Of a stretch of DNA of 64,000 nucleotides, positions 21,500 to 32,739 are shown one piece after another (the first letter of the stretch is position 1; each line of letters begins with the position of its first letter). The translations under genes and the position numbers were made by a program. The notes under the pieces were generated by a model that was not told where the DNA came from, made no database searches, and was given only the letters and a program-made list of their open reading frames with translations. The DNA is from Macropodus opercularis (taxonomy: Eukaryota > Chordata > Actinopteri > Anabantiformes > Osphronemidae), in contig CM061106.1 in assembly GCA_030770545.1 (NCBI GenBank), positions 7,803,001 to 7,867,000 of the forward strand. Direction: 5' to 3'.

Positions 21500-23121
21500 T
21501 GTAGTAGAAAAAGTTCATGCATATAAAGATATTTGTAGTGGAATATATATATTTAGCACATATGCATTTAGTTTAGGCTAAAGGGTTTAGAATAGAGTAG
21601 AACAGGTCCTGTCCAGGCTGTGCAGACTTGCTGGCCTTGGGTCCGAAGACAATCTGGCTTTTAGACAAAACAGTCTGAGCTGTTGAACAAAGGAATTTGG
21701 ACAAACAATTCTTGGTATGAAATCTTCACATTTTGACGCATGTTCAGGGTTTAAAAACCACCTCTTTAGAGGGAGACGGGGGAGATGTGAGCTCTGCCTG
21801 GGCTCCGTCCTTCCCCACGCGTCTGTGAGCGTCTCCCGCAGGAGAGAGAGGTGACTTTGTTTTCCTGTCTTTGCATATTTTCTCATCTCACCACTGAAAA
21901 TAAATTCATGTTGTGTGTGTGTGTGAGAACGAGGGAAACATCACTGGATAATTGCTTTTAGCAGGACTGAGTGTCTGATACCAATGATAACTGATGCTAA
22001 TAACCAATGATCAGATCATTAATATACACACGAGTGTCTGTTCCAGTGTTGTTTTCGCAGAGAGACCAGAGGAGATCCAGAGTCTACTGAATGGATGAGG
22101 GGTCTCTAACTGACACTGTCGATTCCTTTGGACCCACCAGATGCTCTTAATGTCTCTGTGTTCCAAAAGGTGTCCAGTCCGTCATAGAGGGTGACCAACG
22201 CCTTATGTCAGCAGCCTGGGTATCTAATTGCAGGAACCAATAGGGACCTGTGGTCAGTAACCAGTGAAGAAAACAACACTGACTGAGGTTTTAGGGTGAC
22301 ACCAGTATGACGCGATACAGAAGGAAGGAGATGACTTCAGACCACAGAGACGTCTCTCGGACTCTGGGCTTTGTGGGTTAATGGGACATTGTGTTTGAGA
22401 AAGAGAAGTGTCAGAGAAAGAGAAAATGCAAGTTTGGTTGTAAAGAAGTTGAGAATGTTCAAGTGTTTGGTTTGGGTTTCTGTCTTTTAGCTGTTTCCTT
22501 TTCTGTTGTTTTCCATTTAATTAGATTAAGGTTTTTTCAAATTTAGGATAAAGTTAAGTTACTACATGACTAATTCGGCTTTGGTGGGGCTCTAGGAAGC
22601 CCCAGAGGGGGGACTGTAGTAGAAAAAGTTCATGCATATAAAGATATTTGTAGTTGAATATATATATTTAGCACATATACATTTAGTTCAGGCTAAAGGG
22701 TTTAGAATAGAGTAGAACAGGTCCTGTCTGGGCTGTGCAGACTTGCTGGCCTTGGGTCCGAAGACAATCTGGCTTTTAGACAAAACAGTCTGAGCTGTTG
22801 AACAAAGGAATTTGGACAAACAATTCTTGGTATGAAATCTTCACATTTTGACGCATGTTCAGGGTTTAAAAACGACCTCTTTAGAGGGAGACGGGGGAGA
22901 TGGGAGCCGTGCCGGGAGACACAGCCAGCGTCTCCCAGCCTGGGCTCCATCCTTCCCCACGCGTCTGTGAGCGTCTCCCGCAGGAGAGAGAGGTGACTTT
23001 GTTTTCCTGTCTTTGCATATTTTCTCATCTAACCACTGAAAATAAATTCATGTTTGATTATTTGAACCTAATGCTGCCTCGGCTTGAATTCTTCTGAGTT
23101 GGGACATCTCTGACCACTACA
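21500..23121 (+). mobile_element. LTR retroelement remnant with two LTRs
   Basis: The 3' LTR is 22615-23121 (507 bp). It starts TGTAGTAG, ends CACTACA, and carries an AATAAA signal at 23040-23045. It is preceded by a polypurine tract (AGAGGGGGGA, 22604-22613), which fixes the plus orientation. The 5' LTR (21500 to about 21912) is the same sequence but lacks its last 70 bp or so. The roughly 700-bp interior has no long ORF, so gag, pol and env are gone. Flanks do not form a target-site duplication. Confidence 0.8.
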
Positions 23122-24121
23122 CTTCATAGTAATATTTTTCAGAGGCTTGATTCTATTACTGTGTCCTATGATATTTGACAATTCACATTTAACCAAATCA
23201 AGCAGTAATAAACATAATGATCCCTGTAAAACACACTGAAGAATCCAACGCAGATTCAATCTAATAAACCTCACTGACCAGAACTAAGCAGCTAAAGTAA
23301 ATTAAGATCTTTCTAAACGCAATTAGGTTGAACTGAACAGAAAATCAAAGTAAATGCACATTTTTAGCAGAGCTTCAAATAATCCTACCTCTTTCTGTGG
23401 CTGTTTGTTGAGTCTAAGGTTTTTTAGAATGTTTGCTGTCAACATACATGTTGCTATGGTGCCAGGATTAACACGTGAGGCTGATTGGCCTTCTAAGGTC
23501 TGTGTGGCGTCTGCAGCCGTGTCCCAAGCTGCAGGTTCAGCATCACTGGCTGTGAGTAAACGTATTGGGCTGGTTCCTCCATCTGAGAAGCACAAGTCAA
23601 TGCTTATTTGTGACTGGGAGGATGTGCTGCTCTTTGATGGTAGCGCTTGTACAGCGGCCTGTTGAAACACGTGGCCCAGAAACGAGCATGAAATCACTTG
23701 TTTTTATGCTTTTCTGTCTTTGACTATATTTTTTTCCAACGTTTCAATGGCCACTGGAACAACAAATAATGTCTAGACCATTATCAAAGAGTCTGCTTTT
23801 TAATTTCTGTTGCTGTGTTTGGTTTCATGGCCCCACAGGTAAGATAAGATAAGATAATCCTTTATTGATCCCACATTTGGGAAATGTAATTATTACAGCA
23901 GCTCCCAGGGATTACAAAGCATAGGTGGTGCAACGGTGCAAAAAGATGACATCTGCAAAAATATACAAAGAGTCTGTTTTCTTACAGGTAGAAACGCCTG
24001 TAAACGGACTAAACTTCAGGTTCCAGTTGTTTAGATTTAGCCTCTAGATGGAGACATTCTTCAGTAATGAAGGAAAGGAAATGAAACAGTGGAGCAGGCA
24101 AAGCTCCAGGGTTGGTTACTA
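23122..24121 (+). repeat. Second copy of the 1-kb segment
   Basis: Matches 20499-21499. It begins abruptly with CTTCATAGTAATATTT, immediately after the LTR end, so the junction of the duplication coincides with the retroelement boundary. Confidence 0.85.
23323..23697 (-). CDS. Recurring 124-codon frame of unknown function, copy 2
   Basis: Near-identical to the frame at 21074-20700, with about eight residue changes and the same donor-like end. Maintenance of the frame in both copies is explained by recent duplication and is not by itself evidence of coding. Confidence 0.3.
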   Translation of the reverse strand: MISCSFLGHVFQQAAVQALPSKSSTSSQSQISIDLCFSDGGTSPIRLLTASDAEPAAWDTAADATQTLEGQSASRVNPGTIATCMLTANILKNLRLNKQPQKEVGLFEALLKMCIYFDFLFSST

Positions 24122-24528
24122 ACATCTGCTTTAATTTACAAACTACCAACAACGATGGGGGGTTAAAATTATATACCAGCATATTAATTCATGTAAAAAG
24201 CATGAAGTAGCTAAATATATCAGAAAAATCTACCACCAAGATATGATTAGTCTGCTACTGTGCCTAGAGGCTGAACACAAGCTACGCACTCAAGTGAAAG
24301 TGCCACGTGAAATATTTAAGTGCAGTTGAAGTACAAGGCTGTTGTTGTGAGCTGGTGTTGGTGAACATTGCTGCCCATAGGTGTCCTCATTGGTGCTTAA
24401 AGGATGAGGCTGAGGCTGGTGAAGCCATGACTGGTGTAGTATTCAGTTCTCAAAGGTCCACATTATGCCATTCTGTTATTTCCTGACATGATGATGAAAC
24501 TGCAGCTAAATTCCAAGCTGAACATGTA
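24122..24528. other. Gene-free stretch
   Basis: AT-rich flank of the Tc1 element with nothing else recognised. Confidence 0.4.
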
Positions 24529-25644
24529 CAGTCATGGCCGAAAGTACTTGCACCCTTGCGATTGTGTCAGAAAATGCAACACTTCTCTCAGAAAATTGTT
24601 CCACTTGCAAATAATTTGTTTTTTATGTCTTTATTGTTTCCGTTCGCACTGGAACAACACAAAAAACAAACAAACAAACAAAGAAATCTGAAAATGAATG
24701 GCTTCCTGTAACACTCTTCTTTTGCAAACTGCTCCAGGTGGTTCAGATTTGAAGGAGGCCTCCTCCCACCTGCTGTTGTGAGATCTTTCCACAGGTTCTG
24801 TGGGAGTCAGATCTGGACTCATTGCTGCCGTTTCAGAACTCCAGCGCTTTGTTTGGAGCCATTTCTGGTGCTTGTTGAAGTGGGTCTGGGGTCATTGTCC
24901 TGCTGGACGACCCAGGACTTCTGGTGGAGACGCAGCTTTCTGACACCGGCCACGACGCTGTGGCCCAAAATTCTTTGTTCATCGTCAGATTTCATGACAG
25001 CGTTCACACAGTCAAGGCCTCCAGTGGCAGAAGCAGCACAGCAACCCCAGAACATCTTTGAGCCTCCACCACGTGTGACTGCAGGGACTGTGTTCTTTTC
25101 TTTGAAGGCCTCATTTCTTCTTCTGTAAACATGCCATGATGTCCTTTACCAGAAAGCTCTGCTTTTGTCTCATCTGTCCACAGCACGTTCTCCCAGAAGG
25201 ACTGTGGTTTTGTCAAACTGCAGTCTTGCTTTTTCTGCCTTTGTGTCAGCAGTGGTGCCTCCTGGGCTGAGCTGACACTGTTGTGCCCTGTGTCTGCAGA
25301 TCAGCTTGGATTTGTTTGGAGGTTAATGGGATTCTTTATCCACCATTCCAACAATCCTTCATTGTAATTTTTCGTTCATTTTGCCCTTCCGTCGACGTCC
25401 AGGGAGGTTCGCTACAGAGCCACGGGCTGTAAAACCTCTGGATGATGTTGGAACATTCAGATCTCTGCCGATGGACTTGTAGCCTTGACATTGTCCATGT
25501 TTTTCCCCAGACAGCTCTTTACACTTGTTTCTTTTCTCCATGCTCAGTGTGACACACAACACAAACTGTTTGCATATATTGTCCACACAAGTGTTGCGTG
25601 TTCTGACAGAATTGCAAGGGTGCTGATATTTTTGGCCATGACTA
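24529..25644 (-). mobile_element. Tc1/mariner DNA transposon, inactive
   Basis: Terminal inverted repeats of about 30 bp: CAGTCATGGCCGAAAGTACT at 24529, matched by AAATATTTTTGGCCATGACT-type sequence ending near 25643. Both are next to TA. The minus strand carries transposase pieces in different frames: the N-terminal DNA-binding part (25540-25370), WTDETK at about 25170 (first catalytic Asp), FWGCCAASATGGLDCV near 25050, QQDNDP near 24900 (second Asp) and SPDLTPTE near 24815 (catalytic Glu region). Frameshifts separate them, so it cannot mobilise itself. Confidence 0.9.
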
Positions 25645-26377
25645 TTTAGTAGCTTTGTGCTAAGTCGTTTCCTACTGACAAACCTCCACCAGCAAGAGAT
25701 TCAATAAATTGCATCTTAACGCGTTCCCTCAGCAACTCAAAGGTTTTTAGAGAGAGAAAGACTAACGACCAGCTTTGCTTCATTGCGCCACAACTACACC
25801 TACAACTACAACTACACACCTTTCATACTTGATATCACATATATTATTTTGTTTGATTTTACTTTCCAACAAAGGCTGCAATGCCTTGTTTTTTTGGACA
25901 GATGCTGGAGGGTAAGTGTCTGAATTTATTGACCCGAACTGTTTGTTTGACTTTGTGCATTGAGAAATTTTGATGTTTTTACTAATATGTCTAATCAAAT
26001 GTATCTTGATCTATTTTGAACAGGTTTGTTTGTTTGCGTTTTAATATGTTACTAGATAAATAAAAGTGGGCTGTCTGCTAAACTTTATTATTGAGGAAGC
26101 CCTGAGAGAAGAAACCAGGTGAAATCAAAGGTTTTCAGTCAGTTATTGTTTGCGTTTTAATATGTTACTACGAATGTTAATCTATATTTCTGTGTTATGA
26201 AATCATGTAAAACAAATATCCAGTCTAAGATGGTTTGACGCTTAATCATCGTGCGTCTGCTCATTGTCAACAGGCAGACGGTGGACTTCAGCATCTTCGC
26301 GGCTCCCACAGCGGTTTGTCTGGAAGTAAGGAGGCCTCGAACGCACCATCACACGTGTCACACTGGAGTCAAAGTGC
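25645..26377. other. Intergenic stretch with one possible exon
   Basis: A duplicated 20-bp phrase, GTTTGCGTTTTAATATGTTACTA, occurs at about 26033 and 26149. At 26273-26322 a GTCAACAG acceptor and GAA|GTAAGG donor bracket a frame reading QTVDFSIFAAPTAVCLE. That could be a small exon, but it is unsupported otherwise. Confidence 0.3.
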
Positions 26378-26853
26378 AGCTAACGGCTAGCGGCTAATGT
26401 GGCTAGCGCTAGCTTGTGTATTAGCGTAGCTCAGAATGGCATCAGCGTAGATGGCCCCCATCTTAGTCTGGACCGGTTACGTTTTGGTCCCGTACGGAAA
26501 GTTACATCTTGGCTCCGGAACCGAGAAGGCGGTGAAATCCGGTATTTTATGTAACTGACGGCTGAACAGAGCAAAGGACCGAGTTAGCTTCTGCTATTTG
26601 TACAGCCCGGACTAGCGTTAGCAAACATGTTGTACTGTGCGTTATGCTAATTCTTTTAATATAATAACGTAATAATATATATATAATATTTTATCAAAAA
26701 GCTCGTGTTACAAAAGCAGTTTTTCACTCCCTCTAGACATTTTTGAAGAGAGAGAGAGAGTTTATTGTCGCTTTACTTTTCATCTTATCAGACTCATAGT
26801 TCAAATAGCAAATCATTAGTAAAACGTGACTTTTCCAAATGCAATTGATTAAG
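26378..26853 (+). promoter_or_regulatory. GC-rich promoter-like block upstream of the USP relic
   Basis: This is the second copy of the 7536-8007 duplicate and lies 140 bp upstream of the first USP exon candidate. It contains CpG-containing runs (CGGTTACGTTTTGGTCCCG, GGAACCGAGAAGGCGG). Calling it a promoter is inference from position and base composition. Confidence 0.4.
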
Positions 26854-26995
26854 TTCTGCCATTAAACAGTATAGGAGACGTTTTCCAGGTGTGAGTCCAC
26901 AAGGACATAGATTCAAAGTTCCAGGGGCTAAAGCTGGAATATGTGTATTATATATGTATTTGTTGTGTTGAACTGAGTTTCTGTGTTTGGAACAG

Positions 26996-28960
26996 ACACC
27001 ACACAGTTGTCTCCTGCTACAGCACCGGCCTCCTCAGAGCACACGTATGTTTAATGTTCCACATGATATTGTTGTTGTTTATTATTGATGACTTCATTGC
27101 TGTAGCATTAGTAGAGTAACGTGTGTGTCTCTGTCTCTTCCACCTTCAGGCCTCTCTCCCCATATGAGCGGTTTGTCGCGGGTACGTCATCGAGTGTCAC
27201 ATACACCTGATGACTCCACGCGTGTTCTGTGCGTGAGGTTATAATTTATTGTGAGTCTTCATCTGTGGAAAAGGACACGTGATGTTTTTCATGTTTCAGG
27301 TTACCCAACCTCGGCGATACCTGCTTCATGAACGCTGCCGTCCAGTTCCTCCTGTGGCTGAATGGAGGAGTTCAGTGTTCAGGTTGAGGTTGCCAGCACC
27401 AGCTCCACCATGAGGTACAGCAGCTGGTCCGCAGCGTAGCACAGACGTTGGTTTGTCCACTAACATTACCAGTCAGCATGAGGACCATCCTAATTTCTTC
27501 ACCTGCTCTTTCCAGGTTGTTTGGCGAACTTGTCCGTCTTGGCTTCTCAAATGACATCGATGAGAAGACAGAGGTCCTGGAAGCCCTGAAGCACACGGTT
27601 GCGCAGTACGAGCCGACCTTTGCCAAGGATGGACCAAATGTTGGTGCACGTCTTGTTTGTGCTACAGAGCAGACAGTGATGTACAGAATGTTTTTGTAGT
27701 TAAACTCCTGTCTAAAACGCCGTTTCTTTGCAGGACTGCTTTTTGTTGGTCATGTCGGTGCTGGACATGCTGCAGTTGGTTTCCCTTGATCTGCAGAGAG
27801 CAGCCAACGCTCTTGGGCTCTCGTACGCATGTCCTGTCGCTGCTCACATCTCTGTTGAGGTCTTGAGCACCGTGACCTGCAGTCGGTATGAACTCTTTAT
27901 AGTCTCATAGTGATGTGGACATGTACTAGTTGAACCTATGAATAAGATATATTATAACTTTGAACTGTCATGTTATTGTGCAGGTGTGGGCAGCAGCTAC
28001 CGACTCACCACGACTGCAAGAGCTTTTTCCTGGACCCCACGTGGAGTCCAGGAGGGTCAGTCCAGCAGTGTCTGGACGACTACCTGACAGTACGCCTCAG
28101 CCCCAACACTCAGCAAAGATAGAAACCAAAGCTGTTTGTGCGTTTGATCAATTGTAAGGTTTTAGCTAAAAGCTTCTTCTCCCGTGTTTCCAGTGCTTAA
28201 ACAAGTGCAGCTGTGGAAATGAGGAGTCAGTGGAGCAGTGGTCGTTGTTGACCCTGCCAAAGTGAGTAACATCCTATTTCTCATCCCAAATGTCTAGAGA
28301 CCTCATCGCAGCAGCTTCTTCCACTTGACTTCCTTTTTGAGTGAGTGATTTGACCACCTCTCCTCCATCTCTTTGGGTCCACAGTGTCTTGATCCTGGAA
28401 CTCAGACGCACCGAGTTCAATGGCAACAAGATGGTGAAAGTGAGGACGCCCATGGAGTTGTCACGTGAACTGATGATTTCCAGCAGCCATCTGGAGGTAG
28501 GGCAGAGCTTCAGTAAAGGGCCCGGTTCATTACACAATGATGTGATAACAATGATTATAGTGAGACACTTAGAAAGTAAGTGGTAAAATACGTTTGCTGG
28601 ACTATTGAATGTGTAAATCTAATGGTTGTTTGTTAACTGTGCTATTTTCCAGACAGCTTGTTACTCGCTTGTCACCACTATCAGCCATTTAGGGCCTACA
28701 GCTGATTATGGTAAGTGTTTGTTTGTGTTACACTCAACTGTGAGGTCAACTCAGGTTTTATGAATTCATAAGCAAATGTTGTGTTTGTTCTCAGGTCATT
28801 CCAATTGTGAGATTGTGATTATGCTACAGCGACTACGACGTCTACGTGAAGCCGGGCTCCTTGAGAGAGAGAGACGCTTGTGTGCTGTATCATGAGAAAC
28901 AAGGCTCGGCCGAAGCCTTGTTTCTCAGAAAACACACCTGTCGTGCTTCTCACGTGACTT
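26996..28960 (+). pseudogene. USP-family deubiquitinase relic
   Basis: USP enzymes are cysteine proteases that remove ubiquitin. The exons seen are 26996-27044, 27150-27181, 27300 to about 27455, 27516-27639, 27734-27885, 27984-28089, 28194-28261, 28385-28496, 28653-28710 and 28795 to about 28960. The catalytic Cys box reads LPNLGDTCFMNAAVQF (27301 onward). A zinc ribbon follows as CSRCG (27875-27995) and CSCG (about 28208). VLILELRR opens 28385. The His box area is SHLGPTADYGHS (28680-28800). From 27516 to 28710 splicing and frame are perfect. Lesions: an in-frame TGA (about 27386) after NGGVQCSG, with the frame resuming as HQLHHEVQQLVRSVAQT; loss of frame from exon 27150 into the Cys box; and a frameshift in the last exon just after the catalytic His. 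The closest known types are USP37/USP26/29-like, which is uncertain. Confidence 0.65.
28893..28927. repeat. 14-bp-arm perfect hairpin in the last USP exon
   Basis: TGAGAAACAAGGCT (28893-28906), a seven-base loop, then its exact reverse complement (28914-28927). It lies within the disrupted C-terminal coding region. Confidence 0.85.
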
Positions 28961-29179
28961 GTCAGATGTTGAGCACCAGGTCCTGCTATCGGTAAGAATT
29001 CAGTGAGAAATATTTGCCTCATTACAATGTGGTGCAGATGTAACAATTAAAGCTGTGAATGAATGATTATTATTATTGCTGTTTCTTTAACCTGTCATGT
29101 TGTTTGGGGCTGTGGGATGCAGTCCATGACGAATAACAACTGCTCCAGCTGTTTGACTACAAAAAGATGCTAAGGACCA

Positions 29180-29310
29180 GAAGAGTCAAATACAGTCAAA
29201 CCACCATCCTGTGGCAGAGTCTGGGTATCTGGTGGTGAGAACCAATAGGGACTTGTGGCCAGTAACCAGTGAAGAAACCATCACTGCCCAGGCCTTAGGG
29301 TGAGTCCTGT
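29180..29310 (+). mobile_element. Fragment matching the LTR-element interior
   Basis: CTGGGTATCTGG..., AACCAATAGGGAC and CAGTAACCAGTGAAGAAA match 22215-22280 inside the retroelement at 21500-23121. This is a stray piece of the same family. Confidence 0.6.
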
Positions 29311-29565
29311 TGCCTGAGTTGTTGAGAAATGAGCTTGAGAGCAGCATGAAAGTCAAAGTGTATGAGGCTGTCAGCTGTAAAATTCTGTCAAACGCTCACT
29401 GTCCACGTTTGATCTGCAGCTTAAAGCACAAAACCACGGGTCACTGCTGTGTGAACACTCTGACTCTGAAGTCAAGTCTCCTCAGTGACGACACCACCTC
29501 CAGCTTTTCTGGTTCAGCTCCTGAGTTAAGTGTCTATTGGTTGAAATGAATGTCAGCCTAACACA

Positions 29566-29660
29566 GTGTTTCCCAACCTGTTGGAGCCTCAGCACATGTT
29601 TTACATTAGAAAACCACACGACACACCACCAATCAAAAATGCCACAAGAAGCAGATGTAA
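29566..29660 (+). mobile_element. hAT-type element terminus
   Basis: CAGTGTTTCCCAACC is the typical inverted-repeat tip of Charlie-like hAT elements. The following CACACGACACACCACCAATC is characteristic of the same family. The other end was not found, so this is a fragment. Confidence 0.55.
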
Positions 29661-30015
29661 TGAAAATCTAGTGTCAGTTTATTTGATAGAGGGAAAGAGG
29701 TGAGTGCTTATACATGCAAGGAGATATAATCACACTGGGAGAAACATTTCATAGATCAGATAAATATTTAGTTAATTCTGAGGAGATTAGAATAAGAAAA
29801 CATGTATAAATAATTATTTCTATATGTACATACAAGTTGAACCTGATGTAGTATAATCATGTGTTTATTCAGTTTGTTTGTTGTCCATCCTTGACTGACT
29901 AATAAAGTTTCCGTCTTTAAGTCTGAGTGAGTTGTGTCTGTTTTTCTGAGCTGCAGTTCAACCAGAAGGTGAGTAATGAGACCAGATGTGTGTCAGGGTG
30001 TTTCCGGCCTAAGGA

Positions 30016-30023
30016 TGACGTCA
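30016..30023. promoter_or_regulatory. Distal CRE (TGACGTCA)
   Basis: A perfect palindromic cAMP-response/ATF site, 475 bp upstream of the orphan gene start codon. A second identical site lies at 30223-30230. Confidence 0.6.
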
Positions 30024-30222
30024 GTGCTTCTATGTTTCCTACTCGTTGTCCGTCGTTGTGTGATCCAGAAGCTTTTGTCTCCACTCCGCCACCTAGTGGC
30101 GCTTTACCGTCGGTGCTATGACTCCTCTGATCCTTCACTGGCTCCATTTAACTGACGCTCTCACGCTGCGTGTGTCCATGTGTCCAGGTCGTGTTTTGAA
30201 TTGAAGTCCTCCATGACGTACG

Positions 30223-30245
30223 TGACGTCACATAACCTATAAAAG
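30223..30245 (+). promoter_or_regulatory. CRE plus TATA box of the orphan gene
   Basis: TGACGTCA at 30223-30230 is followed after seven bases by TATAAAAG at 30238-30245, in proper orientation. A half-site-like TGACGTAC lies at 30214-30221. The spacing is that of a compact CREB/ATF-driven core promoter. The start codon at 30491 leaves a 5' UTR of roughly 220 nt. Confidence 0.65.
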
Positions 30246-30302
30246 CCACTGAAGCCTCTGAAACGGCACCTTTGCATCTGGACCTTTGACCCGTTGCAAA
30301 GT

Positions 30303-30355
30303 CTGACAGCTAATTGCTAACTGCTAACAGCTAACTGCTAACAGCTAATTGCCAG
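30303..30355 (+). repeat. GCTAACTGCTAACA minisatellite in the 5' UTR
   Basis: The roughly 14-bp unit is repeated about four times between the TATA box and the start codon of the orphan gene. Confidence 0.8.
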
Positions 30356-30490
30356 TTTTTGGATAGAGACCAACTAAATCTTTGGAAGCGACCCGTGGAT
30401 TAATCTACGCCTGCGGATTATTCTTCAGAGTTTTTTTTTTAAAACCAACCGCTTTTTTCAAAGCGCTCAGCTTCGTCCCTCCAGCACCTG

Positions 30491-32142
30491 ATGGCCGGAC
30501 GCCCCTGGGACCAGCAGCGGCCTGGAGTCGGACATCAGCCCCCACGTCGTGGTAGGTTTGGACACTAGCTTCCTTCTCTTTGCTAGAAAAATAACGAACT
30601 GTGTTAAGTACTTACTATATTATTATCACGTGTTAAATTTTCAGATTTTATTATTTACAATTTGGTCAAAAAGCCAAATGGCTGACGGGGCTTTTTTTTT
30701 TGAATACAGACATAAACTATGTTGTCACTATGGAAACGAGAAAGCGATGAATGTTGTGGTACAGTGAACGCAGCATCATGCGACGTCATCCTGTGTCCAT
30801 TCAAAATAGCAGCTGCTGCATCATGAAGCTTTACTTGATCCACAGTATTATGACAGATATTAGTAGTGAATGAATCAGTGAGTTCATGTTGAATGTAGTA
30901 GCTGAGTATAATTTATGGTGAACAACCATAAAAGACTGATTCACTACTTACTTTACTTTGTCTTTCTATTACTTTCAAAGGATTCATGTTCACAGTGATG
31001 GACACTGTAACATATAGTGTAGTATAGGGTGATGTAATGTAATGTAGTGTTGTATAGTATCATTTAGTGTAATTAGTTTAGATTCACCATGAAATGTTTA
31101 GGATCTAGTTGGCGTGAAAATACTAATTCTGTAGTCTGGCTCCTCTGACTGACATTAGCTTGTTATGTTGGGACACAGAACTTTACTGTGAAGTGCCAAC
31201 GTGCTGGGAACGTGTTACATGCTGATGCATGAGGTTCAGTTCCTGCGGTGTTGACAGTTAGTGGGTGGTAGGGATGTAAATGTGCTTTTCATGGTTTCCT
31301 GCCTCTTGTCTGTGCAGAATATGACGTTTGCTCTGTCACATTTCTCCCCAGGTGGCTGGTGGACTCCGCCCCCTGATGAGCGGGAGGGGGACGTGTGGAT
31401 GGACGACGTGCTGCAGGCTGGTGGTGGAGCAGCCCATCTCCATCCTCCACCTCAGGGTTTCCGTGCACCACACATTGGAATGGACAGGAGAGAGCAGGCT
31501 CCTCCCATTCCTCCCTTCGCTCCCTTTCACTTTCCTCCTCCTTTCGCTTGGACTTTCATTTCCCCCTATGCTCACCCTTATTTCTTCCCCTTTGTTCCTC
31601 CTTTCTTTGCTCCTCCGGCTTTTGCTTTTGTTCACCCCTTTGCTCGTCCTGTCCCTCACCCCTTCATCCCTCCCTTTGCTCCTCCTGTCCCTCACCCCTT
31701 CATCCCTCGCGTTGTTCCTCCTGCTGCTATTCCTCGTGTTGTTCCTCCTGCTCCTATTCCTCGTGTTGTTCCTCCTGCTCCTATCCCTCGTCTTGTTCCT
31801 ATTCCTCCCTTTGTTCCTCCTGACCCTGCTCGGAATCCAGAACATTTCTTCCGTCCCGTGTCCCCTGTTGCTAACGTTGGCCCCTCTCTTTCTGCTTTTA
31901 GGGACCTCTACCCTGCAGCTGCCCTGATGGACAGTCCTCCTCCTGAGGAGCTTTTTGCCATCGATTCTAACGGTGATGGAGCCAGCACGTTTGGCTCCAT
32001 TGAAAGCTTCGAGGAGGAAGACGACCATAGGGCTGCGGTCTCTTGTGGGCGTGGTTCCCCCACAAAGAGAAGCAGGGAAGGAGGTGACGAGGCGGGACCG
32101 TCCTCCAAGAGGCAGAGGCGGCCTGACAGCGACTCTGACTGA
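30491..32142 (+). CDS. Orphan two-exon gene: Pro/Phe-rich protein with basic-acidic C-terminus
   Basis: Exon 1 is 30491-30551 (ATG to GT at 30552) and exon 2 is 31352-32142 (after TTTCTCCCCAG, ending TGA). Together they are 852 nt, exactly 283 codons plus stop, with the junction in phase 1 giving RRG-GWWTPPPDE. Residues 1-60 are Gly/Trp/Pro rich. Residues 75-195 are a low-complexity Pro/Phe/Ala/His region with PHPFIPPFAPP-type repeats and then four IPRVVPPAP-type repeats. Residues 225-255 are acidic with Ser. The end has SPTKRSREGG and SSKRQRRPDSDSD, which look like nuclear localisation clusters with CK2-type serines. I know no family with this layout. A nuclear protein of stress- or cAMP-responsive expression is a guess. 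No polyA signal is seen within 1 kb outside repeats. Confidence 0.6.
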
Positions 32143-32259
32143 GGTCAGAGGTGCTGCTGTTCTCTGTGCCACCTGCAGAAAGTAAAGGTTAGTACAAGCT
32201 TCTTATCAAAACACAAAGATCAATATAATATTCACGTGCTCTTACTAACGTTTGTGTTC

Positions 32260-32495
32260 TAGTTTTTCTCCTCCTTGAACCGACACCTTATCGCGGTGGA
32301 GGAGTTTGTGTGCCCGAATGATCCTAGGAGCTATGTTGTCTGAGCTAAATGCTCCTGGTAGGGTCTCCATGACAACCAGCTCCTAGGAGACGGGCCAGAC
32401 TAAGAGCGGTTCATCTCTCTCAGTAGGAGCCGGTGCGATGGAGGTCATGTAGCAGTGGAGAGGTGTTGCTGGAACGTCCCACCAGGAGGAGGCCC
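32260..32495 (+). repeat. Dispersed fish repeat
   Basis: The phrases TCGCGGTGGAGGAGTTTGTG, CCGAATGATCCTAGGAGCTA and CCAGACTAAGAGCGGTTCA belong to a high-copy repeat known from many teleosts. I cannot name the class with certainty. Confidence 0.5.
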
Positions 32496-32739
32496 AGAGG
32501 AAAACCAGGACTCACTAGAGGCAACGCTAAAGGTCACTACACACTGATGCTGACACGTGGTACTGATGGTGTTTTATTTATTGCTTCATGACATTTCTAG
32601 AAAGTCCTGAAAGGCCACTTTCTGAGCAGCTGGACTCGGCAGCATCTTTCTTTTCTCACTCCATGACCTTGGTTAATGTATATGTGTTGTTTTCATGAGC
32701 ATGTTCGTGACTCTTTCATCCTGCCTTCTTTCAGGACCA

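Noticed and set aside
31336..32172. 278-codon minus-strand ORF opposite the orphan gene
   Set aside because: Arg/Asn-rich and antisense to a Pro/Phe repeat. The plus strand has a splice-consistent reading frame and a promoter, the minus strand neither.
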